From Burkholderiales bacterium (lineage in GTDB: Bacteria; Pseudomonadota; Gammaproteobacteria; Burkholderiales; Ga0077523): 64,000 bases of DNA. The translations under genes and the position numbers were made by a program. The stretch lies in assembly GCA_022843925.1 (NCBI GenBank), contig JALHMS010000003.1, positions 122,440-186,439 on the forward strand. Direction: 5' to 3'. The notes beneath the pieces are model-generated. The model saw only the letters and a program-made list of their open reading frames with translations. It was not told the origin of the DNA and ran no database searches. Position 1 is the first letter of the stretch. The number at the start of each line of letters is the position of its first letter. Shown here in pieces: positions 37,899 through 47,600 of the stretch.

Positions 37899-39701
37899 TC
37901 AGGCCGCTGCAGCAGCGGAGTTTTCGAGCGGCAGGATCACGCTGAAGCGCGTCCCCTGCCCCGTCTTCGAGTCCACCACGATGCGCCCGCCGTGCTGCTG
38001 GACGATCTTGAAGGCGATCGACAGACCGAGCCCGGTCCCCTTCCCGACATCCTTGGTCGTGAAGAACGGATCGAAGATGCGCGGCAGGACGTCCGCCGGA
38101 ATCCCATGGCCGTTGTCGTCGACATCCACCGCGACCTCGCGCTCACCGACCATCCGCGTCGTGATGATGATCGTGCCGCCGGCCTCGGGGGTGGCCTGGG
38201 CCGCATTCGTGATGAGATTCAGGAACACCTGATTCAATTGCGACGGCGAACAGCTGACCAGCGGGATCGTGCCGAAGCGCTTCACCACCGACTTCGTCTT
38301 GACCACGTTGCGGGCGATCTTCAGCGTGCTCTCAAGACACTCGTGGAGATCGACCCGCGAGACCTTGTTGCGGTCGAGTCGCGAGAAGTCCTTCAGGTTG
38401 ACGACGATGTCGGAGATCTGCCCGATCCCGTACAGACCGTCGTCCACGAGACGTCCCAGGGTCGGGATCGCGTCGGCTTCGTGCAGATCGGCCGCCACGG
38501 CGCTGACGCGCGTGAACTGGGCATTCACGGCGTTCTCGTCCGCATCGCCCGACTGCAGCAGCGTCAGGAGCTGCGACGTGTCGCTGGAGAGCGCCCCGAT
38601 CGTCGGCAGCTGCGCCTGCACCGCCTCGAGGCTCGCCTTCACGTACGCGAGCGGGGTGTTGATCTCGTGGGCCACGCCCGCGACCATCTGCCCCAGGGAC
38701 GACATCTTCTCGGACTGCACCAGCATCGCTTCCGATTCCTTCAGATGCGCCATGGCCTCGGAAAGCTCGCGCGTGCGCACCTCCACCTTGTGTTCCAGGG
38801 TGTCGTTCGCCCGCTTCAGCTGCAGGTTGATGCCGTTGATGATCCGGTAGCTGCGCATGAGCTGGGCACCGATGTACGCGAGAACCACGAGGAGCGCCGC
38901 CGAGTAGAACACGAGGTACACACGGTACAGCTCTCGCTGCTCGATCGCAGCCTGGAATCCCTGTTCGAACAACTGGCCGAGCGCGTCGGTGCGCGGCCCG
39001 GTGGGGTGATAGTAGACCTTGCCGAAGAACTGCTCCCGCGCCGGCTGCACCGACCGCAGGGCGCGCAGATGCTCGACGGTCTGCTGGAGCGGCTCCCGAT
39101 ACCCCGCCGGCAGGACTTCCATGGCCGCCAGCAATTTGAACTCGGCCTCCTCGATCTCCTGGGTCAGGCGGCCGGCGGAGACCACGCTGAACTCCATCGA
39201 CTTGGTGGCAAGGCGGTCGAGCAGCCGCCGCACCTCGTCGATCCGCTGGCCGGCGAGGGTCGCTGCACCCACCTCGAAATCCCGCAGCCTCGCCTGGGAG
39301 GCGGAGACGGACTGCAGCACGTCGCGCAGCGCGGTGTTGGAGATCCCGGCGACCTCGCGATACTGGGCAATGAGTTCGAGCTTCTGGTCGTACAGGGTGC
39401 TCAGCTGGGCCACGTTGGCCACGAGCACCTGGTCGCCGAGGGCGCGGGCCTGTTCCCCCAGCTCGTTGATCGCGCGTCCGAGCCGGTCCCGGGAGACCCG
39501 GAGCATCTCGGGATCGGCGAGGAACTCCGTGCGGGACCGCAGGACGGACTCGTTCCAGCTGGCGTCGAGCTCGCGCAGGTCTCCCAGCAGGGCGTTCACG
39601 CGCACCTGCCTCCCGAAGTCCACGGACTGCGTCATGTAGACCAGGAATGCGAACACTGCCGTCAGGAGGACGGCAAGGATGAGCAGCAGGAAACGGCGCA
39701 A
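37899..39701 (-). CDS. Membrane sensor histidine kinase
   Basis: About 600 residues. A first helix (RRFLLLILAVLLTAVFAFLV) is followed by a helical periplasmic sensor of about 240 residues, a second helix (VYLVFYSAALLVVLAYIGAQ), and a coiled-coil linker (LQLKRANDTLEHKVEVRTREL). The HisKA box MVAGVAHEINTPLAYVK has its phospho-His near residue 345. The HATPase has N (NLITNAAQATP), G1 (DDNGHGIP), F (FDPFFTTKDVG) and G2 (GTGLGLSIAFKI). I chose a TTG at 39701 because AGAGGA sits six bases upstream. An ATG at 39788 would start inside the region just after a terminator, and the added Arg-rich stretch looks non-coding. It is followed closely by the kinase-receiver gene, its likely partner. Confidence 0.88.
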   Translation of the reverse strand: MRRFLLLILAVLLTAVFAFLVYMTQSVDFGRQVRVNALLGDLRELDASWNESVLRSRTEFLADPEMLRVSRDRLGRAINELGEQARALGDQVLVANVAQLSTLYDQKLELIAQYREVAGISNTALRDVLQSVSASQARLRDFEVGAATLAGQRIDEVRRLLDRLATKSMEFSVVSAGRLTQEIEEAEFKLLAAMEVLPAGYREPLQQTVEHLRALRSVQPAREQFFGKVYYHPTGPRTDALGQLFEQGFQAAIEQRELYRVYLVFYSAALLVVLAYIGAQLMRSYRIINGINLQLKRANDTLEHKVEVRTRELSEAMAHLKESEAMLVQSEKMSSLGQMVAGVAHEINTPLAYVKASLEAVQAQLPTIGALSSDTSQLLTLLQSGDADENAVNAQFTRVSAVAADLHEADAIPTLGRLVDDGLYGIGQISDIVVNLKDFSRLDRNKVSRVDLHECLESTLKIARNVVKTKSVVKRFGTIPLVSCSPSQLNQVFLNLITNAAQATPEAGGTIIITTRMVGEREVAVDVDDNGHGIPADVLPRIFDPFFTTKDVGKGTGLGLSIAFKIVQQHGGRIVVDSKTGQGTRFSVILPLENSAAAAA

Positions 39702-39796
39702 GGTCGTCCTCTGGGGGCAGACGCGAAGTCTTGTTGTCGTGCGAATGCGGCACCGAATTCTACCGGGTCGAGAGAATCTCCATGCCATCGGTGTCG

Positions 39797-39833
39797 AAAA
39801 AAATTACGCCGCCGGTCGACCTCCCCGGCGGCG
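39797..39833 (-). terminator. Rho-independent terminator after the MFS gene
   Basis: Read leftward, a perfect 9-bp stem CGCCGCCGG/CCGGCGGCG (39833-39808) is followed by TAATTTTTTT. It lies 25 bases after the MFS stop and shows that the histidine kinase has its own promoter. Confidence 0.93.
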
Positions 39834-39857
39834 TCTCGGTGCATGCCTGCCGGGCCG

Positions 39858-41162
39858 TCAGCGTTTCTCGGCCTTGGGCATCATGATCGTGATGAGCGCA
39901 CCCAGAACTGCCAGTGCAGCCAGGGCGTAGAACGCCGCCTCGGTCGAGTTGGTCGCCTGCCGGATGCGCCCGATCATGTCGGGGCCGAAATGGCCGCCGA
40001 GGTTGCCGACGGAGTTGATCCACGCGATACCCGCCGCGGCGGCCGTGCCGGAAAGGAACGCGGTGGGAAGCGACCAGAATGTGGCGACATAGGAGAGGAT
40101 GCCGCTGGTGATCAGCGTGAGCCCGAGCATGCCGAGGATCGGGTCCTTGCCCACCAGTGCCAGCATCAGCATGCCGACCGCCGCCACCAGCATGCTGCCC
40201 GCCACATGCCAACGGCGCTCGCCGGTGCGGTCCGAATGGCTGCCGACCACGACCATCGCCACCGCGGCCACGCCCCACGGAATCATGCTGAGCAGACCGA
40301 CCTTCAGGAAATCCTTCTTGTCGACGCCCAGCTCCTGGATGAGTGTCGGCATCCAGAAGTTGACCGCATAGAAGCCGACGACGCCGCAGAAGTACACCAC
40401 GGCCAGGGCCCAGACCCGCAAGTCCTTGAAGGCACCCAGGAAGTTGTGGCTGCCGCCGAGATCCTTCTTGGAGGCGTTGTCCTCCTCGATCCGGAGCGCG
40501 ACGAGATCGCGTTCCTCCTGCGTGAGCCACTTGGCGTTCTTCGGTCCGTTGTCGAGCAGCACGAGCACCAGCACCCCGATGATGACCGACGGGATGCCCT
40601 CCAGCAGAAAGAGCCATTGCCACCCGCGCCAGCCGTTGAAGCCATCCATGTACTGCATGATCGCGCCCGATACCGGCGAACCGATCACGTTGGCGATCGC
40701 GATGGCCGTCATGAACAGCGCGGTCATGCGCGCCCGCCGCGACGACGGGAACCAGTAGGTCATGTACAGGATGATGCCGGGGAAGAAGCCGGCCTCTGCC
40801 ACACCGAGGATGAAGCGCAGCGTGTAGAACCAGAACTCCGTCTTCACGAACATGAAGCCGCAGGAGATGATCCCCCAGAAGATCATGATCCGGGCGATCC
40901 AGAGCTTGGCCCCCACCTTCTCGAGGATGACGTTGCTGGGCACCTCGAAGATGAAGTAGCCGATGAAGAAGATGCCGGCACCGAAGCCGTACACCGTGTC
41001 GGAGAACCCGAGGTCCGGCGCCATCTGCAGCTTGGCGAAGCCGACGTTGACCCGGTCGAGGAAGGCGACGATGTAGCAGAGGAAGAGGAAGGGGATCAGC
41101 CGACCCGCCACCTTCTTGAAGGTGGCTTCTTCGAATTCCGGGGACACGCTCTGGATGGCCAA
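39858..41162 (-). CDS. MFS transporter, anion:cation symporter type
   Basis: 434 residues with 12 predicted helices. FLDRVNVGFAKLQM in the first helix-loop, the GVAEAGFFPGIILYMTYWFP block and a central cytosolic loop (WLTQEERDLVALRIEEDN) are typical of the ACS family (tartrate, phthalate, glucarate or hydroxyphenylacetate uptake). The substrate is not predictable because the neighbours do not form a catabolic operon. The TTG at 41162 has GGGAGGAG six bases upstream and is chosen. An ATG eight codons upstream (41186) lacks a ribosome-binding site. A strong terminator follows. Confidence 0.88.
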   Translation of the reverse strand: MAIQSVSPEFEEATFKKVAGRLIPFLFLCYIVAFLDRVNVGFAKLQMAPDLGFSDTVYGFGAGIFFIGYFIFEVPSNVILEKVGAKLWIARIMIFWGIISCGFMFVKTEFWFYTLRFILGVAEAGFFPGIILYMTYWFPSSRRARMTALFMTAIAIANVIGSPVSGAIMQYMDGFNGWRGWQWLFLLEGIPSVIIGVLVLVLLDNGPKNAKWLTQEERDLVALRIEEDNASKKDLGGSHNFLGAFKDLRVWALAVVYFCGVVGFYAVNFWMPTLIQELGVDKKDFLKVGLLSMIPWGVAAVAMVVVGSHSDRTGERRWHVAGSMLVAAVGMLMLALVGKDPILGMLGLTLITSGILSYVATFWSLPTAFLSGTAAAAGIAWINSVGNLGGHFGPDMIGRIRQATNSTEAAFYALAALAVLGALITIMMPKAEKR

Positions 41163-41340
41163 GTCGACTCCTCCCTTTGTTTTCATTCGATGGACCAGAC
41201 GGCGACCCGGGTCCTGCAGACCTCATCGGGCCTGTCTGTCGGGAAGCGGCGCGTATTGTAGGAACGGGGGCGATCGTTGGCTACGGCCGCATGGGTATGA
41301 AAAGAGTTGACCCGCATGGGACGTTTCGGATAGCCGAGCG

Positions 41341-41377
41341 CGAAAACGAAACGGCCCGGGAGAAACCTCCCGGGCCG
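41341..41377 (-). terminator. Terminator downstream of PEP-CTERM gene 1
   Basis: CGGCCCGGGAG-AAAC-CTCCCGGGCCG is a perfect 11-bp stem (41352-41377). Read leftward it is followed by TTTCGTTTTCG, and it lies 39 bases after the stop of the PEP-CTERM gene. Confidence 0.88.
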
Positions 41378-41415
41378 TCGCACTGCACCGACCGACTGCG
41401 GTCAGACGAAAAACA

Positions 41416-42252
41416 TCAGCCCCGCGCCGCCTGACGGCGCACCGCGAACCCCACCCCAAGCAGGCCCAGCGCCATCAGCGCGTAGGTCTCGGGTTCCGGC
41501 ACTTCCGGCACGGAGGTCAGCGCGGCTTCGGTGCCCCCGATGAAGCCCACCACACCGGGCGTGCCCCAGACCTGGGCGGCCGCGAGGTAGGGCATCGCAC
41601 CCCCCGAGGACGCAGCCTCGAAGAGATTGATGTCGATGTTGGTGTTGCCGTCGTTGTAGGTGAAAGCGAGCTTGCTGGAGATCGCGCCATCCGGTCCGAG
41701 AGCGCCGGCACCGAAGGTGATCATCACGTCGAACGCACCGCCGGGGGCGCCGAGCGAGAAGCCGTTCGGCGAAACGACCATGCTGGTCGGGTTGGCGCCG
41801 GGATACGGAAAGCCGGCGTTGCCCGTCCACAGGATGTCGAGCAGGCTGTAGTCGAAGTTGGGAACCGCGTCTTCGTTGATGTTGAGGTAGATCGCCGTGG
41901 TGTACTCGCCGGCGCCCAGGCTGCCGAGACCGACGACCTGACCCACCTGCGGATAACCCGAGAGTCCGAAACCCGCCAGCTGGGCCGCGCTGAAGGGCGG
42001 CGGTTCCAGCGTGCCGGTCGTCGTGACCTGAAGTTCGACCCAGTTCTTGACGCCGTCGAAACCGGAACCGGCGGTGAATCCCAGGTCCAGCAGGCGGATG
42101 TTGACCCCGGGGGATCCGACGGCCGGGCCGGAACCGGCGATGGTCGTATCGAGAGCAATGTCGGCGATTTCGACGGGGCCGGCGGCGAACGCCGGCGCGG
42201 TGAGACCGACGGTAGCGGCGAGAAGCGCCGCCAGACGAGTCATCTTGTGCAT
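41416..42252 (-). CDS. PEP-CTERM sorting-domain surface protein 1
   Basis: 278 residues. A signal peptide (LAALLAATVGLTAPAFAAGP) is followed by a low-cysteine beta-rich body with many Gly, Asn and Asp. The C-terminal tripartite tag is VPEPETYALMALGLLGVGFA plus the basic VRRQAARG. Such tags are cut by exosortase (XrtA) and are found in EPS-producing proteobacteria. The body has no domain I recognise; NTNIDINLFEA hints at repeat-like beta strands. No exosortase gene is in the window. A paired TTTACA repeat lies about 125-150 bases upstream. Confidence 0.9.
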   Translation of the reverse strand: MHKMTRLAALLAATVGLTAPAFAAGPVEIADIALDTTIAGSGPAVGSPGVNIRLLDLGFTAGSGFDGVKNWVELQVTTTGTLEPPPFSAAQLAGFGLSGYPQVGQVVGLGSLGAGEYTTAIYLNINEDAVPNFDYSLLDILWTGNAGFPYPGANPTSMVVSPNGFSLGAPGGAFDVMITFGAGALGPDGAISSKLAFTYNDGNTNIDINLFEAASSGGAMPYLAAAQVWGTPGVVGFIGGTEAALTSVPEVPEPETYALMALGLLGVGFAVRRQAARG

Positions 42253-42376
42253 TCAAAGTCTCCAAGGTTGAATTCTCGGGGGGGCGATTCGACGAACCAC
42301 CCTGTGCCCATCCAACAAGAGGGTCGAAACGGGCAATGTCCCGTCGAGACACCCACCCTCAGTGTGGGCCGGCACC

Positions 42377-42404
42377 TTTACAGCCGGATGTCGACCCATT
42401 TACA
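42377..42404. promoter_or_regulatory. TTTACA direct repeat upstream of PEP-CTERM gene 1 (candidate operator)
   Basis: TTTACAGCCGGATG and TTTACACCGATGG form a direct repeat 22 bases apart (two helical turns), reading TGTAAA on the gene's strand. They lie in the 282-base gap 42253-42534, which otherwise shows no gene. Binding of a dimeric activator is inference. Confidence 0.4.
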
Positions 42405-42534
42405 CCGATGGCCTATGGAGGTTAGTCGGAGGGACCTTACGAATGGGTTACGGATATGGGTGCCCGCGTACCACGCGCCCCCGGAATCCTCCCGAAGCCT
42501 TGCCTGGATACCCGGGACGGGCGCCCCGGTTCAT

Positions 42535-44676
42535 TCACTGGGCGATCGCGTCGCGGGCGACCCCGCGCACCTCGAAGCGCACGCGGTCGAGGACGGTCCC
42601 GACGGCGTCCGACAGCACCAGTTCGAAGCGCCCCGGCACGGGCTTCCAGAACACCGCACCGACTGCATCCGCGACCAGCGGCTCGTCGTTCAGGCGCCAA
42701 CGCAGACCTTCGCCGGGCTGCGACGCCTTGAAGCGGACGCGTTGGGCAGCCTCGGGAATGTCGGGGTCCACGGCCAGGATCGCGCCGTTGCCCGGGTAGG
42801 AGATCCGCACCCCGGCCCCGACCATGGGCGCGAGCGCGACCTCCGCCACTTCCGTCCCGCGCAGGAAGACCTCGTCACGGTCCGGCTCGATGGACGGCAC
42901 GAAACGCACGCGCTGGATCACGACGCCCGACGGCTTGGGAGGGGCCGCCGACGCCTCGTTGCGGTGCAGCCGTTGCATGATCGCGAGCCACGCGGGTGCG
43001 GCACCGCTCACGCCCGACACGTCGCGCATGGGGGCGCCATCGAAGTTGCCGACCCAGACGCCCACCGTGTACCTCCGCGACACGCCGATGCACCAGTTGT
43101 CCCGCATGTCCTTGCTCGTCCCGGTCTTCACCGCCGTCCAGAAGGGGGTGGCCAGCGGATTCTCGAGTCCGAAGCTGGCGCTGCGCGCGCCGCGATCCGA
43201 GAGGATGTCGGCCACGATCCACGCGGCGCCCGGCTCCGTCACCGCGCGCGGCTTCCCCGGTGGCGCCGGCAGCACGCGCAGCGGTGACCAGGCCCCGCCG
43301 TTGGCGAACGTCCGATAGGCGTTGACCAGCTCCTTCAGCGTCACATCGGCCGAGCCCAACGCGAGCGAGTAGCCGTAGAAGTCCCCCGACGGCACGACGT
43401 GCTCGAAGCCCAGATCGCGCAGGCGGTCGGTGAACCGCTCCGGCCCCAGCAGCATCAGGGTGCGCACCGCCGGTACGTTGAGCGACCCCGACAGCGCGGC
43501 GCGTACGCTCACCGGCCCGCGGAAATCGCGGTCGTAGTTCTGCGGCACGTAGAGCCCCGACGGCGTGACGAGGTCCGCGGGGCTGTCGTCGAGCAGCGAG
43601 GCGGCCGTCAGCAGCCGTTCCTCCAACACCTGCGCATACAGGAAAGGCTTCAGCGTCGAGCCCGCCTGCCGCGGCGCCTTCACGCCGTCCACGAACGGGG
43701 CCGAGGCACCGCTTCCCTGGTTGCCCGCATACGCCAGGACATCGCCGGTGGCGTTGTCGACCACGAGCGCCGCGGCGTCCTGGACACCCCTTCTCGCCAG
43801 TTCGCCGATCTGGCGGGAAAGCACTTCCAGGACGGCGGTCTGGGTCCGGAGATCGAGCGTCGTCACGACCCTGGGTGCATCGCGCGAAAGGAGTTCACGC
43901 GCGAGGTGCGGCGCCAGCGCGACGCTGGCCTCCAGCCGGGGCGGCCGGCCGAGCGCCGACTTCGCGATCGCCTCGAACGGCTTGCAGTCGACCAGCTTCT
44001 TCCCCGTCGCCGCCACGCCGCACGCGCGTCGGGCCACCACGTCGGGCGGCGCGTTCGGCCCCCGCAGCAGGGCTGCGAGGATGGCGGCTTCGCGGGCATC
44101 GAGACCAGAGGGCGCCTTGTCGAAGAGTCCGCGCGTCGCGGCGCCGATGCCCGTCAGCTCGCCCCGGAACGGCGACAGGTTGAGGTACGCCTCGAGGATC
44201 TCGCGCTTGGCCCAACGCGCCTCGAGGGCACGTGCGGCACGGATCTGGTCCCACTTCTGGGTCACGGTCCGGTGGCTGCCGGCCGCGCGCAGGGCCGGCT
44301 CCAGCATCGCCGCCACCTGCATCGAGAGCGTGCTCGCGCCCCGCGGCGCGCCCTTCAGGAACGTGTCGATGGCCGCGTCGCCCAGCGCACGCCAGTCGAC
44401 GCCGCCGTGCTCGAAGAAACGTCGGTCCTCCGCGCGTACCACGGCGTCCACCAGCGCCGGCGAGATCTCCTGGAGCGGTACCCACTGCAGACGCCGCACG
44501 GAGTTGTCGACGCGCAGTTCGTGGAGCAACGCGCCATGGCGGTCGAGCAGCTGGGCCTCGCTGGGGCGATGCGCCCGCCGCACCTCGTCGAACCCGGGCA
44601 GGAGGGCCGCGATCGCCGGCGCCGCGACGCCGGACAGCAGCACCGCGAACACCATGCACCGTCGGATCGTGGACAT
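42535..44676 (-). CDS. pbpC: Penicillin-binding protein 1C (bifunctional)
   Basis: 713 residues. An N-terminal signal anchor is followed by a GT51 transglycosylase (VVRAEDRRFFEHGGVDW; GASTLSMQVAAML; KREILEAYLNLSPF). The transpeptidase has SxxK at 340-343 (QAGSTLKPFLYAQ), SLNVPAVR for SxN and AVKTGTS for KTG. The last 90 residues form the PBP1C C-terminal (BiPBP_C) domain. The ATG at 44676 lies 16 bases after the stop of the alpha-2-macroglobulin gene. This pairing is widely conserved; PbpC is thought to repair peptidoglycan while the macroglobulin traps invading proteases. Confidence 0.95.
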   Translation of the reverse strand: MSTIRRCMVFAVLLSGVAAPAIAALLPGFDEVRRAHRPSEAQLLDRHGALLHELRVDNSVRRLQWVPLQEISPALVDAVVRAEDRRFFEHGGVDWRALGDAAIDTFLKGAPRGASTLSMQVAAMLEPALRAAGSHRTVTQKWDQIRAARALEARWAKREILEAYLNLSPFRGELTGIGAATRGLFDKAPSGLDAREAAILAALLRGPNAPPDVVARRACGVAATGKKLVDCKPFEAIAKSALGRPPRLEASVALAPHLARELLSRDAPRVVTTLDLRTQTAVLEVLSRQIGELARRGVQDAAALVVDNATGDVLAYAGNQGSGASAPFVDGVKAPRQAGSTLKPFLYAQVLEERLLTAASLLDDSPADLVTPSGLYVPQNYDRDFRGPVSVRAALSGSLNVPAVRTLMLLGPERFTDRLRDLGFEHVVPSGDFYGYSLALGSADVTLKELVNAYRTFANGGAWSPLRVLPAPPGKPRAVTEPGAAWIVADILSDRGARSASFGLENPLATPFWTAVKTGTSKDMRDNWCIGVSRRYTVGVWVGNFDGAPMRDVSGVSGAAPAWLAIMQRLHRNEASAAPPKPSGVVIQRVRFVPSIEPDRDEVFLRGTEVAEVALAPMVGAGVRISYPGNGAILAVDPDIPEAAQRVRFKASQPGEGLRWRLNDEPLVADAVGAVFWKPVPGRFELVLSDAVGTVLDRVRFEVRGVARDAIAQ

Positions 44677-44692
44677 CGCGATGCGCGGGCCG

Positions 44693-47600
44693 CTATTCGT
44701 CGCCGACGACCAGCTTCGGATTCGGCACCTCACCGAACATCTCCGGTGCGTACATGGCTTCCACCCGGGTCGAGGGCAGCGTGAACGTCCCGACGCTGTT
44801 GAGCCGCACGTCGTAGGCGAGCGTCACGCGTCCCTTCGGCACGAAGCGGTAGTAGGCGCGGAAGCCCTCGAAAGCGCGTTCCTCGTAGACGGGTCGGACC
44901 CACGCATCGCGGTCGCTGCCGACCACCGGTGCCGGGCCGGTGTCGCCGCCGAGCCCGCTGCCGAGGATGGACGCACCCGCCGGCACCGGATCGCTGACGA
45001 CGACCCACGTCATGTCGGCATCCGCATCGATCTCGAGCGTGACCCGCTGCACGTCGCCGCGCCTGGGATGCTTCGGATCGCCGGACACCGCCGTCACGGT
45101 GCGCTGGATGCGATACCCGCTCGCCAGCGGCGCCGTCAGCGGAACGGCGGCGCGGCTCTGCACCGTGATCCACGGCCGGCCGGTGCCGTCGTGCGACACC
45201 GCGAGCGACGCGGGCGCCGCCGGCCATGGCACATCGAGAACGCTGCCGGCCGGCGCCTTCGCCCAGTCGGCCGACCGCTTCTGCGTCACCATGCTGGCGG
45301 TCGTCTCGCCGGTCACGGCCTCGGCCTCGAAGCGATTCCCGAAGCGCTCCATCGCCATCACGCCCCACGCATTCGCCACGGTCGTGTTCCAGTGGCCGGC
45401 CTGCTGCCTCCCGAGACTGCCGCGGGCCATGCGCGGGAGTTCCTTCTCCCAGGCGGGATCGTTCATGAGCGCGAGCAGCGCCCGGTTCGCGTTCACGTCC
45501 GGCGACACCATGAGCCACCAGAGGCGATCGGACGCCTCGGTGGAGAAGTTCATCGTCGTGCCCTGGACGTTGATCCGAGCGCGCAGCACCTGCGCCGCCT
45601 TCGCACGCTGGGCCTCGCGGTCGGGCATGGCGGTCCACCGGTCCGCCAGCGCCAGCCAGTCGATCACCGCCGAGGTCGGCCAGCGGTCCGGGTCCACCGC
45701 GAACGACCCGACGAGCGCGGGATCCATCTCCGGTCGATGCCGGGAAAGCGCCTCCAGCGCCGCCACCTTCCGGATCGCGAGGTCGGCCGTCGGCAGGCCG
45801 CCGTGGCGGATCACCCGACCCGCGACGAAGCCCTCCAGGCCGTCGAGCATCCGCGCCTTCGCGGCCTCGGGGAGTGCCCATCCGGCCTCGTGCGCCACCG
45901 CGACCAGATAGGCCGTGAGCGAATCGCTGCCCTCCGAAGGCCCGGGGAAATACTTCGCGAGCCCGTCGCGATCGAGGTGCGCGGGCAGCGACGCCATCAC
46001 GGCCTTCCACGCCGCTTCGTCGCGCAGCGCGACGGCCTTCGACGACCGCTGCTCCAGGCACGTGTACGGATACCGGCCCATGTACTCCTGGACCCCGGAG
46101 AGATCGTCCGCCAATCGGGCCCGCAGGCTCACGCGCAACTCCCCGCGCCCGGGGATCGCATCGGCCGGCAGCGCCACGGGAAGTGCGAAGTCACCGCCGG
46201 CGCGTGCGAGCGTCGCCTGCAGCGTGCGCACCGGCACCGAGGCGATCACGCGTTGCGGGATGCGGATGCGATCCCCTGCAGCGTCGCCCTCGCCGCCCGC
46301 CGCCTTCGCCGCGACGGTCCATTGCAGCGAACTCACGTCGACCGGAACGGTGACCTCCCAGCTCACGTTGCGCGCCTCGCCGGGCTGCAGCGAGACGGAC
46401 TTCGGCGCCGTCGCGCCGAGATCCTTGCGGGCGGGCGTCGATGCCACGGACGCCTCCACCGTGATGTCCAGCGGCTGTGCTGAGGCATTGCGCACCGTGA
46501 AGACCGCCGAATAGCGATCCTGCTCGCGGACCAGCGGAGGCAGCCCCGAGGTGAGCTGGACGTCCTGCGTGGTGCGCACCGTGCCGTGACCGGTGCCGAA
46601 CATCCCCGTGCCGCCGCTCGCGATCGCGACGATGCGGAATGCGCTCAGCGAATCGCCGAGGGGCACATCGACCGTGGCCCGACCGGCATCGTCGAGCTTC
46701 ACCCGCGGCTTCCACAGCAGCAGCGTGTCGAAGAGTTCGCGAGTCGACTGCCGACCGCCGCCACCGCCCGGCGCCACCGCCTTCTTCCCGAAGTGCCGCT
46801 TTCCCACGACCTGCATCGCTGCGGTGGAGGTCTCCACCTCGATCGGGCGCGGATCCATCATCGTGTCGAGCAGCTTCCAGCTCTCGTTCGGCTTCAGGTC
46901 GAGCAGCGCTTCGTCCACTGCGGCCACGGCGATCTCGGTGCCCTTCGGCGGCTTCGTGCCATCGGCACGGACGACCTCGATCGCCACGCGCACCTTGTCC
47001 CGCACGCGATACACGTGTTGCGCAGGCTTCACCGACACCTTCAGCTCGTGCGCCTTCCAGCCCACCTGGATGCCCGCGATGCCCAGCCGGAACGCCGGCT
47101 TGCCGAGGTCCACGAGCGCGGTGGGCTGCACGCCCGCGACGCGCCCGCGCACCGCGAGCACCGATACGAACGTGTTCGGTGCGTAGTGCCCGAGCACCGG
47201 CACCTTCACCACCGGCGACTTGCCCAAGAGCCGCGTGACGAACCCGTCGAGCACGCCCTCGCGCTCCACCGTGACCAGTGCCGTCGAGTCGCGGAACGGC
47301 GAGCGGACCTGGAACACCGCCGTCTCACCGGGCTCGTAGCGGCGCCGCTCGGGGATCACGTCCATGCGGTCGTCGTCGGCCTGCGAGAACCACCAGTCGT
47401 CCGACCCGGCGATCCACGCCTCGGCCCGCGCCACGGCGGCGTTCCCCTGCGCGTCCGCCGAGCGCGCCCGCAGGATCACGTTGCCCGACTTCGCGACCGG
47501 GGCCTCGCACACCAGCAGGCCCTGCGCGTTGGTCCGCCCCTCGCAGAAGTCGCCGAGCCGGCGGACCTCCTCGCCGTACTCGTAGGCGTAGAAGCCGCCG

